64,000 bases of DNA from Petasospora fabianii (lineage: Eukaryota; Ascomycota; Saccharomycetes; Phaffomycetales; Wickerhamomycetaceae): contig CP048718.1 in the NCBI GenBank assembly GCA_022641835.1, positions 62,001-126,000 of the forward strand, in the 5' to 3' direction. Shown piece after piece: positions 32,154-41,895 of the stretch. A program made the translations under genes and the position numbers. Position 1 is the stretch's first letter. Each line of letters starts with the position of its first letter. The notes beneath the pieces are model-generated. The model was not told the DNA's origin. It worked only from the letters and a program-made list of their open reading frames with translations, and searched no databases.

Positions 32154-34151
32154 ATGGGTAAAAAAAGAGCTAGTAGATTTGTGGAGGAGCAAAGAAAGAA
32201 AAAGAAAGCTGAACAGGATTCTGAGCTCTCTCTGGGTCTTGCTAATGCTGCTAATGGCTTTGATGCATTTGATGAATTTGATGATGATCTCTCCTCTGAT
32301 GATAATAAGGCCGATAATTGGGATGACGAAGAGCAGGATTATGAGCTTAGACCAAGACACTTGAAGCAGGAGGTTAAGGATCTGAGCTCTTTGCCTATCA
32401 AAAAGGGAAACAAAGTTGAGAGAATTGTGAAAGAAGTCGAGCAGAGCGAAAGCGAAGAGAGTGAAGATGAGGAAGAAGAGGAGCAAGAGAAAGATACCGC
32501 TGGTAATGAAGATGAAGATGACGAAGAAGGAGACGATAGTGAAGATGAACTAGACACTGAAGCTAAAGTCATTGCTTTGAAGGAAGAAATTGCTGATCTT
32601 GTCGAGAAATTGTTGGAAGAGCCTGAAGAGAACATTGGCGCCTTACAACGTCTCTTGAAGATGGCCAAATCCAAGAACCCAAACACATCTCGATTCTCCT
32701 TGCTTGCTATCATTCCTGCACTGAAGACGATTGTTCCAGGATATAGAATCAGACCACTCACAGAGACTGAAAAAAAGGAGAGAGTTACAAAAGAGGTTGC
32801 CAAGACAAGACATTTTGAGCAGACGTTGGTGTTGAACTACAGAACATATATTGAGATCCTTTCAGAACTCTCCAAAGACAACAAGAAGGATCCCACAATG
32901 GCTACGTACGCTGCCAAGGCCGCTTGTGAGCTTGCGTCATCTTTCAGATACTTCAACTACAGACCAGACGTGCTCATCCTTATCATTAGACGTATCTGCA
33001 AACCATCGCCAAAGAACGATCCAGTTTATGCTCAGTGTATCAAGACATTGGAGGAGCTGTTAAACGATGATGACACTGGTGAAGTGTCCTCTGACATTGT
33101 CAGATTGCTTACGAAGACTTTGAGATCCAGAAAGTATAGAGTTGACGAATCAGTGCTTAACGTGTTCCTCTCACTCAACATCCTTTCGGACTACGACCCA
33201 CATGCATCAGCGGAGGAAAGAGAAGAGAAGAGAAAGATCAGAAAGCAGGACAGAGTGCATTTGTCGAAGAAGGAGAGAAAGGCTAGAAAAGAGAGAAAGG
33301 AGATTGAAGAAGAGTTGAGAAAGGCAGAGCAAAAGGTTTCCGAAGAGGAAAGAGAGAGATTCCAGGCCGAAATCTTGAAATCGCTATTATCTCTTTATTT
33401 GGATGTGTTAAAGGAGAGACCACAAAATCTTATGGCTTCTGTACTTGAAGGTCTTGCTAGAATTGGACACATGGCCAACTTTGATCTTCTTGGTGACTTC
33501 CTTGAAGTTTTCCGTGAAATCATCAAGCACTCAGAACAAGAAGAATACACACCGGGACGCTCCACCACACGTCAGGTCCTTCTTTCTATTGCCACAGCAT
33601 TTGCCCTTGTTGCCCAACATTCCCAGTACAAAGTTGCCGTTGACCTTTCAAGTTTCGTTGACTCGTTGTACCGCATTTTGTTTGACGTTGCTCTCGATGC
33701 CGATATTGAGTTCTCCCATAAGACACTGAGACTAGCTGATCCACTCAGCAGTGAACTCAAAAAGCCATCAGTTAACGTTTCCACGCGTATCGAGCTTTTA
33801 CTGAGAGGTCTTGAGAACATCTTTTTCAAATCCAAAAATGGCTCCAAGGTACGTGCACTTGCCTTCTCCAAGAGAATTTCCATGTCTCTACTTCACACAC
33901 CAGAGAAGTCTTCCATTGCACTTCTCAAATTCCTTGAAAAGCTCATGGCTCGTTATAGTGAACTCGGTGGTGCTTTCTCCACAGAGGACCGTATCGCTAA
34001 CGGTAAGTTCAACTTCGAGGCTGATGTCCCTGCCAGAAGTAATGCTGAAGCTGCTACGATATGGGAGACTCTGTTACTAGAAAACCATTATTGCCCAACA
34101 GTCGCCAAGGGTGCTAAAGCACTTATTGCTCGCTCCAAGGATGCTACTTAA
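32154..34151 (+). CDS. NOC3: Nucleolar complex protein Noc3
   Basis: A 665-residue orthologue of yeast Noc3 (663). It pairs with Noc2 for pre-60S maturation and export and has also been linked to replication licensing. The N-terminus is basic (GKKRASRFVEEQRKKKK), then the conserved DEEQDYELRPRHLK...LPIKKGNKVER segment, a long acidic tract (about 100-145), and a helical-repeat CBF/Mak21-related domain (about 150-650), interrupted by a charged coiled segment (about 360-405). PAC and RRPE motifs stand upstream. In S. cerevisiae its neighbour is YLR001C, here 19.5 kb to the left. Confidence 0.95.
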   Translation: MGKKRASRFVEEQRKKKKAEQDSELSLGLANAANGFDAFDEFDDDLSSDDNKADNWDDEEQDYELRPRHLKQEVKDLSSLPIKKGNKVERIVKEVEQSESEESEDEEEEEQEKDTAGNEDEDDEEGDDSEDELDTEAKVIALKEEIADLVEKLLEEPEENIGALQRLLKMAKSKNPNTSRFSLLAIIPALKTIVPGYRIRPLTETEKKERVTKEVAKTRHFEQTLVLNYRTYIEILSELSKDNKKDPTMATYAAKAACELASSFRYFNYRPDVLILIIRRICKPSPKNDPVYAQCIKTLEELLNDDDTGEVSSDIVRLLTKTLRSRKYRVDESVLNVFLSLNILSDYDPHASAEEREEKRKIRKQDRVHLSKKERKARKERKEIEEELRKAEQKVSEEERERFQAEILKSLLSLYLDVLKERPQNLMASVLEGLARIGHMANFDLLGDFLEVFREIIKHSEQEEYTPGRSTTRQVLLSIATAFALVAQHSQYKVAVDLSSFVDSLYRILFDVALDADIEFSHKTLRLADPLSSELKKPSVNVSTRIELLLRGLENIFFKSKNGSKVRALAFSKRISMSLLHTPEKSSIALLKFLEKLMARYSELGGAFSTEDRIANGKFNFEADVPARSNAEAATIWETLLLENHYCPTVAKGAKALIARSKDAT

Positions 34152-34382
34152 TTCAAATTGCATGAAAAGAATCTTAACGTTCACGATCCTCTTTTGGCTA
34201 AGCTGTAGATTCATATGATTTCTTTCTCCCTACTTGGAACGTCTTCACATCGGTAAGTATGTATCGATCACTTAAGTAGATGGACAAGGTATTGTGCAAG
34301 ACAACGACCATCAAGATTAAACAATGTATGCATCTCATTATCACGTGACTATATCATTAAAAATAAAAGAAAAAATAGAGAC

Positions 34383-34456
34383 TGATTTCGCCCAGGATCG
34401 AACTGGGGACGTTCTGCGTGTTAAGCAGATGCCATAACCAACTAGACCACGAAACC
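34383..34456 (-). tRNA. tRNA-Val (anticodon AAC)
   Basis: Reading the minus strand gives a 74-nt cloverleaf starting GGTTTCGTGGTCTAGTTGG, with anticodon loop CTTAACA, T-arm CCCCAGTTCGATCCTGGG and 3' GAAATCA. It is nearly identical to S. cerevisiae tRNA-Val(AAC). The internal A box (TGGTCTAGTTGG) and B box (AGTTCGATCCT) are both present, and there is no intron. Confidence 0.97.
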
Positions 34457-34775
34457 GGTTTCTTGTTGTTAGAATTTCCATACTTAGAGTAATTGTCTCT
34501 ACGGTGTAGACCTAAGGTTGAATAAGAAAGCTTATTCTCTAGGACCGGTGAGACTCAATGAATGATATTGAAACTTCCCTACTGTTATACTTAGAGTCAA
34601 GTGAGTGTATGCTAGGTCATGACCAGCCAATATGACGCGGTCCCCCATGTTGCCTTTGTTCGGAGGTTCAATAAGATTTATCAGGCGAGTTTAGTTAGCC
34701 TAGTGTAACGTCCAATAACTTGGTGTCGCTTCTGTGACAGTAGTGATAGAGCATTCCATTAGTCGTTATTATAAA
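34457..34775. other. Flank between tRNA-Val and YKU70
   Basis: Nothing supportable besides the tRNA 5' flank and the YKU70 3' flank. No LTR sits next to this tRNA. Confidence 0.4.
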
Positions 34776-36482
34776 TCAAAGCTCCTGGCCTTCAAGGTAC
34801 ATGTTTTTCCAGTCCTTTAGGTGGTTAGCCAGAGATGAGTTTTCCTCCATGATCGCCATTCTCACTTCTTCAAGGCGTTTCAATGTGTCATCATTGGCAA
34901 TTTGTTCCGCCCTCAAATCAGTGTGGTCACGGTCAACCTGCATCAGCATATCATGTAGTGTTCTGTAGTGTTGTTGCAGTGTTGGGTTCCTGTAATCAGA
35001 AGGTGAATATTCTGGCATGCCCATCATTAGTTCTCTCAGGATCAGTTTTGTCTTCGCTTTAAATCGTGGACTTGGGTTAAGTGCCATATCTTCGTGTTGA
35101 GCGGGGAATTGTCTGATGTCATCGAAATAGGGAAGACGGACAAGGAAGAATCCTTCTGGGAAGTAAGCCTTTGATTCACTGAAGAGCTTTCTCTTTGTTG
35201 GTTGAAGAGCATACATGGTAGGAGTACCACTCTTTCTCAACTTACCAAACATAATGGCAACTTTGCCGGTCTTTTTCAAACTCTGGAATAGGGCACTCAT
35301 GGTTCTTGTTGAGCCAGTGTAGGAATCCTCATCTGGAACCACAAAGGAAGATCTGGTAGAATTGTAGTGGAGCTTCACACCGGATTTTTCATCTTTGAAC
35401 CCAATTAGTTTCAAGAAGACGTCATAATTGTCGTCGTACTTGTGTATCTGGGCCTCTTGTTCTGGGTTCAACTTAATGTAGTCGTCGTTTCCATTACCAA
35501 CAGTGTACACCCTTTCAATTTTCTCAAATTCTCCACTTGTTTCCTTATCAATATATCGTACCCTGGAGTGTACATTTTTGCGTCCCTTCTCAGATACAAA
35601 GAGGAATTTGGTCTTGCTTGGAACTTCATGATTGTAGACAGCGTAACCTTTGACACCAATGACGAGCTCATCAGAAAACAGTAATGGGCATTGGAACAAA
35701 ATTCTCTTGATTTCTTTCCTTCTTGTTATTCTCTCGTTAATATCCTTAACATCAATTGGCTTAGTGCTTGGCCCATCGAACAGGGGTGCTTCCTCATCGT
35801 CATTGTCGTCAAGATCGTCATGAAGCCTCATAACCTCTGAGTAAATAGAATCATCAAAGATCTTGCCCTTATTATTCAAGAAGAACGGAAGAATAGTCAC
35901 TTGGTTCTCATCTAGATCTCCACATATCGTTCTTATGAAATCCTTCTTTTCCTTAGTGTCAACAGGGGTGTCGTTATCTGTGAAGAGGAAGATCTTTTTG
36001 ATGGTGTATACTTTTTGAAACTCCTTCTTGATCAAGAATTCTTCATGGATTGTGGAGAGCATCTCATAGAGTGGGTTGTTATCACCCTTGGATCCTTCAC
36101 CTGCGCTAAACCTTTCCTGTAATGGCAAGTATGGTCTGTCTGGATCGTTGGATTTGCGGTTCTCTTCGATAATCTCATAGATTATCTTCATGTCTTTTGG
36201 GTTGAGATCTCTTAGAGCAAACAGAGTTTGAACGCCCTTCTTGGATCCACTGGACTCATTCTTGCTGTTAAAGAGATAACAACCATACCCTGTGTTAGGT
36301 AATGTGATAGCAGAATGAGCCATGGCTTCGTGTAGTGCCTCTAAGATGATCTCCATGCTTGAACGACCCGTACGTGGGTCAGTGGCCAGAAGAGAGTCTG
36401 TGAGCTCAATTGCAAAGATGATACCTTCATGAAGCTCGTACTGGTTCACCGGTTTCAGTGCTTCCTCAACCTGAGTGGACAT
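34776..36482 (-). CDS. YKU70: Ku70 subunit of the end-joining complex
   Basis: A 568-residue Ku70 homologue (S. cerevisiae 602). With Ku80 it binds DNA ends in the nucleus for non-homologous end joining and telomere protection. The N-terminal vWA-like domain (about 15-240) starts HEGIIFAIELTDSLLATDP. The beta-barrel core includes the conserved stretches GVKGYAVYNHEVPSKTKFLF, TRTMSALFQSLKKTGKVAIM and FFLVRLPYFDDIRQFP. The C-terminal arm is short, and no SAP domain is visible, as in other yeast Ku70 proteins. The initiator lies at 36482, in a CACAATGTCC context. Confidence 0.94.
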   Translation of the reverse strand: MSTQVEEALKPVNQYELHEGIIFAIELTDSLLATDPRTGRSSMEIILEALHEAMAHSAITLPNTGYGCYLFNSKNESSGSKKGVQTLFALRDLNPKDMKIIYEIIEENRKSNDPDRPYLPLQERFSAGEGSKGDNNPLYEMLSTIHEEFLIKKEFQKVYTIKKIFLFTDNDTPVDTKEKKDFIRTICGDLDENQVTILPFFLNNKGKIFDDSIYSEVMRLHDDLDDNDDEEAPLFDGPSTKPIDVKDINERITRRKEIKRILFQCPLLFSDELVIGVKGYAVYNHEVPSKTKFLFVSEKGRKNVHSRVRYIDKETSGEFEKIERVYTVGNGNDDYIKLNPEQEAQIHKYDDNYDVFLKLIGFKDEKSGVKLHYNSTRSSFVVPDEDSYTGSTRTMSALFQSLKKTGKVAIMFGKLRKSGTPTMYALQPTKRKLFSESKAYFPEGFFLVRLPYFDDIRQFPAQHEDMALNPSPRFKAKTKLILRELMMGMPEYSPSDYRNPTLQQHYRTLHDMLMQVDRDHTDLRAEQIANDDTLKRLEEVRMAIMEENSSLANHLKDWKNMYLEGQEL

Positions 36483-36949
36483 TGTGCCTTGACCACTCTG
36501 ATATCCTGTCTCAAAGTTCTTATTTGCTTTATAACGCCTCTTTGTTCATTTACTTGAGTGATAGAGCGCGGTTTATAACAAGTGGTTACCACGTGATATT
36601 CACGTGATTGTCACGTGATTGAAAGGCGCCTCAATGATCTGTTTCTCTAAAAGTTTGATTCTTCTGACCATTGATACTTTTGACTCCTCTACGAGATAGA
36701 TTAGCATATAGGCTTCCTAAGAATCGCCTAATGAAACCTTGACATTCTCCAGATCTGCTGAACAAAGAGAACAAAGAGAACAAAGATAATGGTGGTCCGG
36801 AGATTTCCGAATGAGGTTAAGCCTCCGATCGATAAGGTGCCGAGAGCAGCCCACTTCTTTAAGGCGCATATTTATAAAAGGCATAGCCAGTCCCCCACAT
36901 TCAACTGGTGCTGTTTCGAGTTCACTTGTTGTCCCAAAGGCTGTACATC
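36483..36949. promoter_or_regulatory. YKU70 / M20-2 divergent promoter with three phased CACGTG sites
   Basis: CACGTG occurs at 36590, 36601 and 36612, each followed by AT, so three 11-bp units CACGTGATxxx stand in tandem. An AGAACAAAGAGAACAAAG short repeat lies at about 36766-36785. CACGTG is bound by Cbf1/Tye7/Pho4-type bHLH factors. Confidence 0.6.
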
Positions 36950-38300
36950 ATGACGTCTCTCCTTTCTGCTGAGGTTACAGACTTTGTCCAAGCTGAGATC
37001 AAAAGACTCGACACTGATATCTATAACCTCCAACGTGCGATCTGGGAAAATCCAGAGGTTGGGTATGAGGTAAGTTTCCTTTCTCATCATAGTCAACAGT
37101 CTTAGTTATCAATTCTAACAATTCTTCAAATAGGAATTCTTTGCCCATGACACGATCACTTCGTTTATGGAGAAACAGTCCGGCTGGGACGTTACCAGAA
37201 AGGCATTTGGTCTCGACACTGCCTTTGTCTGTGTCTTCTCCCACAATCCATCAGACACCACCCCGGTCATCTCTTATAATGCCGAGTACGATGCTCTTCC
37301 AAGCATTGGACATGCCTGTGGACATAACCTTATCACCGCATGTGGTGTCACTGCTGCTCTCTCTACTGCGCTTGCCATGAAGAAGTTCAATATCGCTGGT
37401 ACTGTCAAGCTCTTTGGTACTCCAGCTGAAGAAGGTGGTGGTGGTAAGTGTAAGCTTCTTGAGGCACACGCATTCGACGGCTGTGATGTTTCCATGATGG
37501 GTCACGGCATGGACTGTCGTCCTACTCCCTATTTGATAACAAACGCTACTCAGAGATTCACAGTGGAGTTCTTTGGTAAGGAAGCCCATGCTGCTGCTTC
37601 GCCTTGGCAAGGTGTCAACGCATTAGACGCCATGGTGATCCTCTACAATGCTGTGTCTGTGCTTAGACAACAGCTCAAACCTACCGACATTGTTCAGCTT
37701 GCAGTCAATGATGGTGGTACCGTGCCAAACATCATCACAGGTTACTCCAAGGCCGAGTTTTCCGTCAGAGCACCAACTGTACCGAGATTAAGAGAAGTAC
37801 AAGCTAAAGTGTTCAACTGTGTCAAGGCTGGAGCATTGGCTTCGGGATGTAAGTACAGAGTTAAGGAGACTATTTGTTATTATAACAACATCGTCAATGA
37901 TGTTCTAGCCGAACGCTTCACCTCCAACATGAACAGTGTCTTTGGTCATAGCATCCCTCCAATTGAAGAGACCCGTCGCAATGGTGAGTCTCCCGGTTCT
38001 ACTGATCAGTCCAACATCTCATGGGAGATTCCTTCCATTCATGCACTCTTTGAACTTGGTGGACCTGGGGTTGGTCCTCATACAAAGCCATTTGCTGAAG
38101 CTGCTGGCACAAGAGAGGGATACGATTCTTCATTGCAAACTGGAATTTCACTTGGTCTCATTGGTTTAGAGCTCTTACAAAACCCTGAACTGTTAGCGAA
38201 GGTTAAAGAGCAGTTCAAAGCTGATATCAAGGCTGCTGGAGACCTTACAAAGGCTGTCGAAACCGTGGAAAGTCTGGAAAGCTTAATCTACACTGAGTGA
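36950..38300 (+). CDS. Second M20-family amidohydrolase, spliced paralogue
   Basis: Exon 1 is 36950-37069 (40 codons, ending NPEVGYE) and exon 2 is 37134-38300, giving 428 residues. The 64-nt intron has GTAAGT, a TTCTAAC branch site and TAG, is phase 0, and sits after codon 40, exactly as in the copy at 29438. Motifs are DALPSIGHACGHNL, GTPAEEGGGGK and EFFGKEAHAAASPWQG. The two proteins align without large gaps, so they are duplicates 7.5 kb apart with unrelated genes between. An amidohydrolase or dipeptidase on small substrates is likely. Its promoter has the phased CACGTG array. Confidence 0.88.
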
Positions 38301-38477
38301 TTTTGCCTATGCAAGAAGTCTATAAAAATGTTATCTACGCATCAAAAAGTCTGATTTTCTTTATCAGCAACTAAAATAGAATATAACAAGAGCCTGGCTA
38401 TCAAACAATTTTACTATTAAGAATAGAAAGGAGGCCCGGTGGAGAAATCAAGGAAGGGAAAAAGAGTTAAGGTATCA

Positions 38478-40997
38478 TCACATAACAACAATAAGCAAAG
38501 CAGCACAGAAGAAGGAAGAGACACATTTCAAGACATTACCAGAGCCAGCATATGTTGAGATCTCTGGAGTAGTGGCCAGGTCTGAAGTAGTAACGGCTTC
38601 ATCAGTGTTGATAGAGATCGTCACGGCGTTGGTGATAGTGATCGTGCTGTCACTGTCAGAGAAAGATGTAACTTCAGATGATGGAACAGCCGTGGAGGTC
38701 GTGTAGACGGACTGGTCCTCAGTAGTTGCGATGGTGACTGGAGTAGAAGAAGACAAATCCTCTTCATTCTCTTCGGGCTGCTCTGGAGAAATAGAAGTGA
38801 AGGTACCTGTGAAACTGGAGGCTGATGGATAGACAGTGGTGAGTGTGGTCTGGGTGATGTTATTAGTGGTTATGGTAGTGATAGTGACAATTGGAGTGAC
38901 TGTATTAATAGAGGACGAGACGGTCAAGGACTCAGAAGAGGGGGATGTAACATAAATATCAGAGGAGGAAACAGCAGATGCCTCAGAGGTAGATTCGACT
39001 GGAACCTCAGACGAAGACTCAACCGGAACCTCAGAGGAAGACTCAATTGGAATTTCAGAGCTAGAATGCACTGGAACTTCAGAGCTGGACTCAGCTGGAA
39101 CCTCAAAACTAGACTCAACAGTACTTGCAGAAGAAATTGGAGTCTCAGAAGTCGTTGGTACATAGAAAGTAGATTCAGCAGGAGCAAGAGTAGTTGTCCC
39201 AACAAAAGTCTCAGAAGAAGAAGCCTCTGTAGTCTCAGTATATGGAGCTGGCACGTTCACGTCAACAGTGATGGTAAGATCACCAGTAGTAGAAGAGTAT
39301 GGCTCAGTGGTGGTGGTCTCATAAGTCTCTGTCCAAGTAGAAGTTCTAGTGGTGGTGAGGGTGATTGGCTCATCAAAAGAGGATGTTAGCTCTGGAATCA
39401 ACACATCAACAGTAATCGTCAAGTCACCAGTGGTGGATGGGTAAGGCTCGGTAGTGGTCGTCTCGTAAGTCTCAATCCACGTGTAGGTGAGAGTAGTGGT
39501 GGTAGTGACTGGCTGTCTGACAGGAGAGGAGACAACTGAGGTCTTGGAGGAAGAAGCTGGGACATTAACGTCAACAGTAATGGTGAGGTCACCAGTGGTG
39601 GATGAGTATGGTTCAGTAGTAGTTGTGCTATATGTCTCTGTCCAAGTGGATGTTCTCGTTGTTGTCAAAGTAGTTGGCTTTGGAAGTTGAACGTCAACAG
39701 TAATAGTCAAGTCACCCGTGGTAGAGGAATATGGCTCGGTGGTAGTAGTAGCATAACTCTCGGTCCATGTGAATGTACGAGTAGTTGTGGTAGTCCTAGG
39801 ACCTGGAAGGTTAACATCAACGGTAATTGTCAAATCACCAGTGGTAGATGGATAAGACTCAGTAGTTGTAGTACCATAGGTCTCAGTCCAGGTAGATGTT
39901 CTTGTAGTTGTCAAAGTGGTTGGCTCTGGAATCGAAGATGAAGATGATGTAACTGGACATTGGGAAGTAGGGGTCAAAACGGCAACGGTACCGACAGAGC
40001 CATGAATTGTGGTGGAAAGAGCAGTTGAGCAGCCACCCCAAGGCTCAGTAGTCAAATAAAGTGGAATGGCAGTACCCTCTGCCTCATTGTTAGTCACAGT
40101 GATGGACTGGGTGGTTGTACCAGAAGTGGAGCCACTATCACAGGTCAAATCGTACTCAACGATGTTCTTGAAGTACATGTCAGAGATGGACTGGTACTGC
40201 CAAGAGGTGACCCAAACACGAGATCCAGCTGGAACACCCATGAATACAATGGAAACGGTGTTGTCAGAGCAGGAAAGGAAAAGATTGTCATTTGATCCAT
40301 ACGAAGTTGGGTACATGAAGTCGTTGAACTCATTGGAGACATGAACCTCAACAAGAGAGCAATCAATTTCACCCTGGCCATCGACAGTAGCATCATAGGT
40401 AATGGAAACAGAACCATCAGATCCACACTCTGGGAAAAGAAGGTAGTTTTCAGCAGAGCCGTAGCCAGTGGTGTGGGCCTTTAGGTAAAGGCCCTTGTTG
40501 GTCTCAACTGGGGCAAAAGTCACAGTGGTAGAAAGATCACCCCAAGTGACAGTGTTTTCACCGGCAGACCAATGAGTAGATGCTGCAATCTCAACAGCGT
40601 GAGCACTTCCACCTGTGGAGAACAAGACGTAGAACTTAAGAGAGCCATCAAGAGCTTTGAAGGACTCAGCAGCTTCAAGAACGGTACAAGACAAAGTGGA
40701 GTGATCCATGATGTAGGATCCTTGGGTAACGGTACACTCAATGACATTAGTTCCATCAACTTTAGCGTAGAGGACAGACTCTGTGCCATCGAACTTGACA
40801 CGGTAGATGTATGGCATGTCTAGAGTGTAGGTGGTGCCAGCCTTGATCTCAGAGAGAGAGAAACCGAGAGTAGTCTCCCACATGTCAAGGGCACTGTTGG
40901 CATTAGTGGAGGTTAATTTCAAGGAAGTGAAGAAGTCGGTAGCAGATACCAAGTGGGAAAGAAGGAAAAACGAGAGGACGTAGCAAAAGTTCATCAT
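38478..40997 (-). CDS. Als/agglutinin-like GPI-anchored adhesin (short copy)
   Basis: The ATG at 40997 gives 839 residues. A signal peptide (1-19) is followed by a ligand-binding-type N-domain (20-about 330) that follows the Candida Als/alpha-agglutinin layout, with cysteines 88, 104, 191, 213, 243 and 286 in matching contexts (VIEC, TLSC, FPEC, IDCS, LSCS, DLTC) and AGTTYTLDMPYIYRVKF. Five repeats of about 36-50 residues (359-583; core TSTWTETY-TTTTEPYSSTTGD, then LTITVDV) sit where Als tandem repeats lie. A Ser/Glu octad region (PVESSSEV type) and a Ser/Thr stalk follow. The end YAGSGNVLKCVSSFFCAALL is a GPI signal. It should be cross-linked to the cell wall and mediate adhesion. A larger paralogue lies next upstream. 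Confidence 0.88.
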   Translation of the reverse strand: MMNFCYVLSFFLLSHLVSATDFFTSLKLTSTNANSALDMWETTLGFSLSEIKAGTTYTLDMPYIYRVKFDGTESVLYAKVDGTNVIECTVTQGSYIMDHSTLSCTVLEAAESFKALDGSLKFYVLFSTGGSAHAVEIAASTHWSAGENTVTWGDLSTTVTFAPVETNKGLYLKAHTTGYGSAENYLLFPECGSDGSVSITYDATVDGQGEIDCSLVEVHVSNEFNDFMYPTSYGSNDNLFLSCSDNTVSIVFMGVPAGSRVWVTSWQYQSISDMYFKNIVEYDLTCDSGSTSGTTTQSITVTNNEAEGTAIPLYLTTEPWGGCSTALSTTIHGSVGTVAVLTPTSQCPVTSSSSSIPEPTTLTTTRTSTWTETYGTTTTESYPSTTGDLTITVDVNLPGPRTTTTTRTFTWTESYATTTTEPYSSTTGDLTITVDVQLPKPTTLTTTRTSTWTETYSTTTTEPYSSTTGDLTITVDVNVPASSSKTSVVSSPVRQPVTTTTTLTYTWIETYETTTTEPYPSTTGDLTITVDVLIPELTSSFDEPITLTTTRTSTWTETYETTTTEPYSSTTGDLTITVDVNVPAPYTETTEASSSETFVGTTTLAPAESTFYVPTTSETPISSASTVESSFEVPAESSSEVPVHSSSEIPIESSSEVPVESSSEVPVESTSEASAVSSSDIYVTSPSSESLTVSSSINTVTPIVTITTITTNNITQTTLTTVYPSASSFTGTFTSISPEQPEENEEDLSSSTPVTIATTEDQSVYTTSTAVPSSEVTSFSDSDSTITITNAVTISINTDEAVTTSDLATTPEISTYAGSGNVLKCVSSFFCAALLIVVM

Positions 40998-41895
40998 GAT
41001 GGTGATTCTCTTGAGCTGACAAAGGAGTGTTGGAGGTTGGAGGAGGTCCAAAACATGCTTGAAACAACAGCTGCAACAGGGGCCAAATCAACGTGTTTAA
41101 GTATTAATGAAACCTTTCAATTGAATGGTTACCTATACTTTAGGATGAAACATAATGGGTTTGTTGACATGTAACTCACAACATCTCAAAAGGGAAACAT
41201 TCATGTCATTTGCATCACTATGAAGCAGCCATCTATGAAACAAGTCAAGTAGCCATACATTCAAAGAACCCCATTGTGGAACTCATGAGACAATTTTTTG
41301 ATGTGATTCATGCATGTTTCTCGCTTAATTGTTGCCTCAAGATGTAGAGAAACGGTACTAAAGTCGCTGATGTCGGTCAAGTGATGGGTCATGATGAGCT
41401 CTTGAGTGGTATGAAGCTACCAAGTCTAACATTCAGGCACACTTCAAAACCCAATTGATCCTCTGGTCAATGTAACTGTTCATGGGCCCTCAGATCAAGC
41501 TAACTTGAAGAGACCATCAGGAATAATTTGCCGATGTGTGTAGACGAACGTACAGAATTTGGCACCGGCTATGCATCCACTGTTCCACATTAGGCAGCTT
41601 TTGATACCTTTTGGGAAAGCTCAGGAAGCATGAAGTCGTTTGAGCCCCAAAATTCGTCATTTTTGAAGTGTTATTACTGCCTTTTACGGCCTTGAAAGGT
41701 CGGAATTCTGTATCGTCTTTGTTCCGAATTTACTCGATTGACTACCAAATTGGGTAATTTCTCAAATACGGTTGATCTTCTCGGTTAACTAAGCTACAAT
41801 AGATGAATTAAAGTAAATGACAAGCTGTATATATTAATGACCTCTTATTAAAACGCAGAGAAGACATCTAAATACACGTGTCAAGAGTACTAATG
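40998..41895. other. Region between the two adhesin genes
   Basis: An 898-bp promoter region of the short adhesin and 3' flank of the large one. A CACGTG lies at 41875-41880. No gene, repeat or RNA was recognised. Confidence 0.45.
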
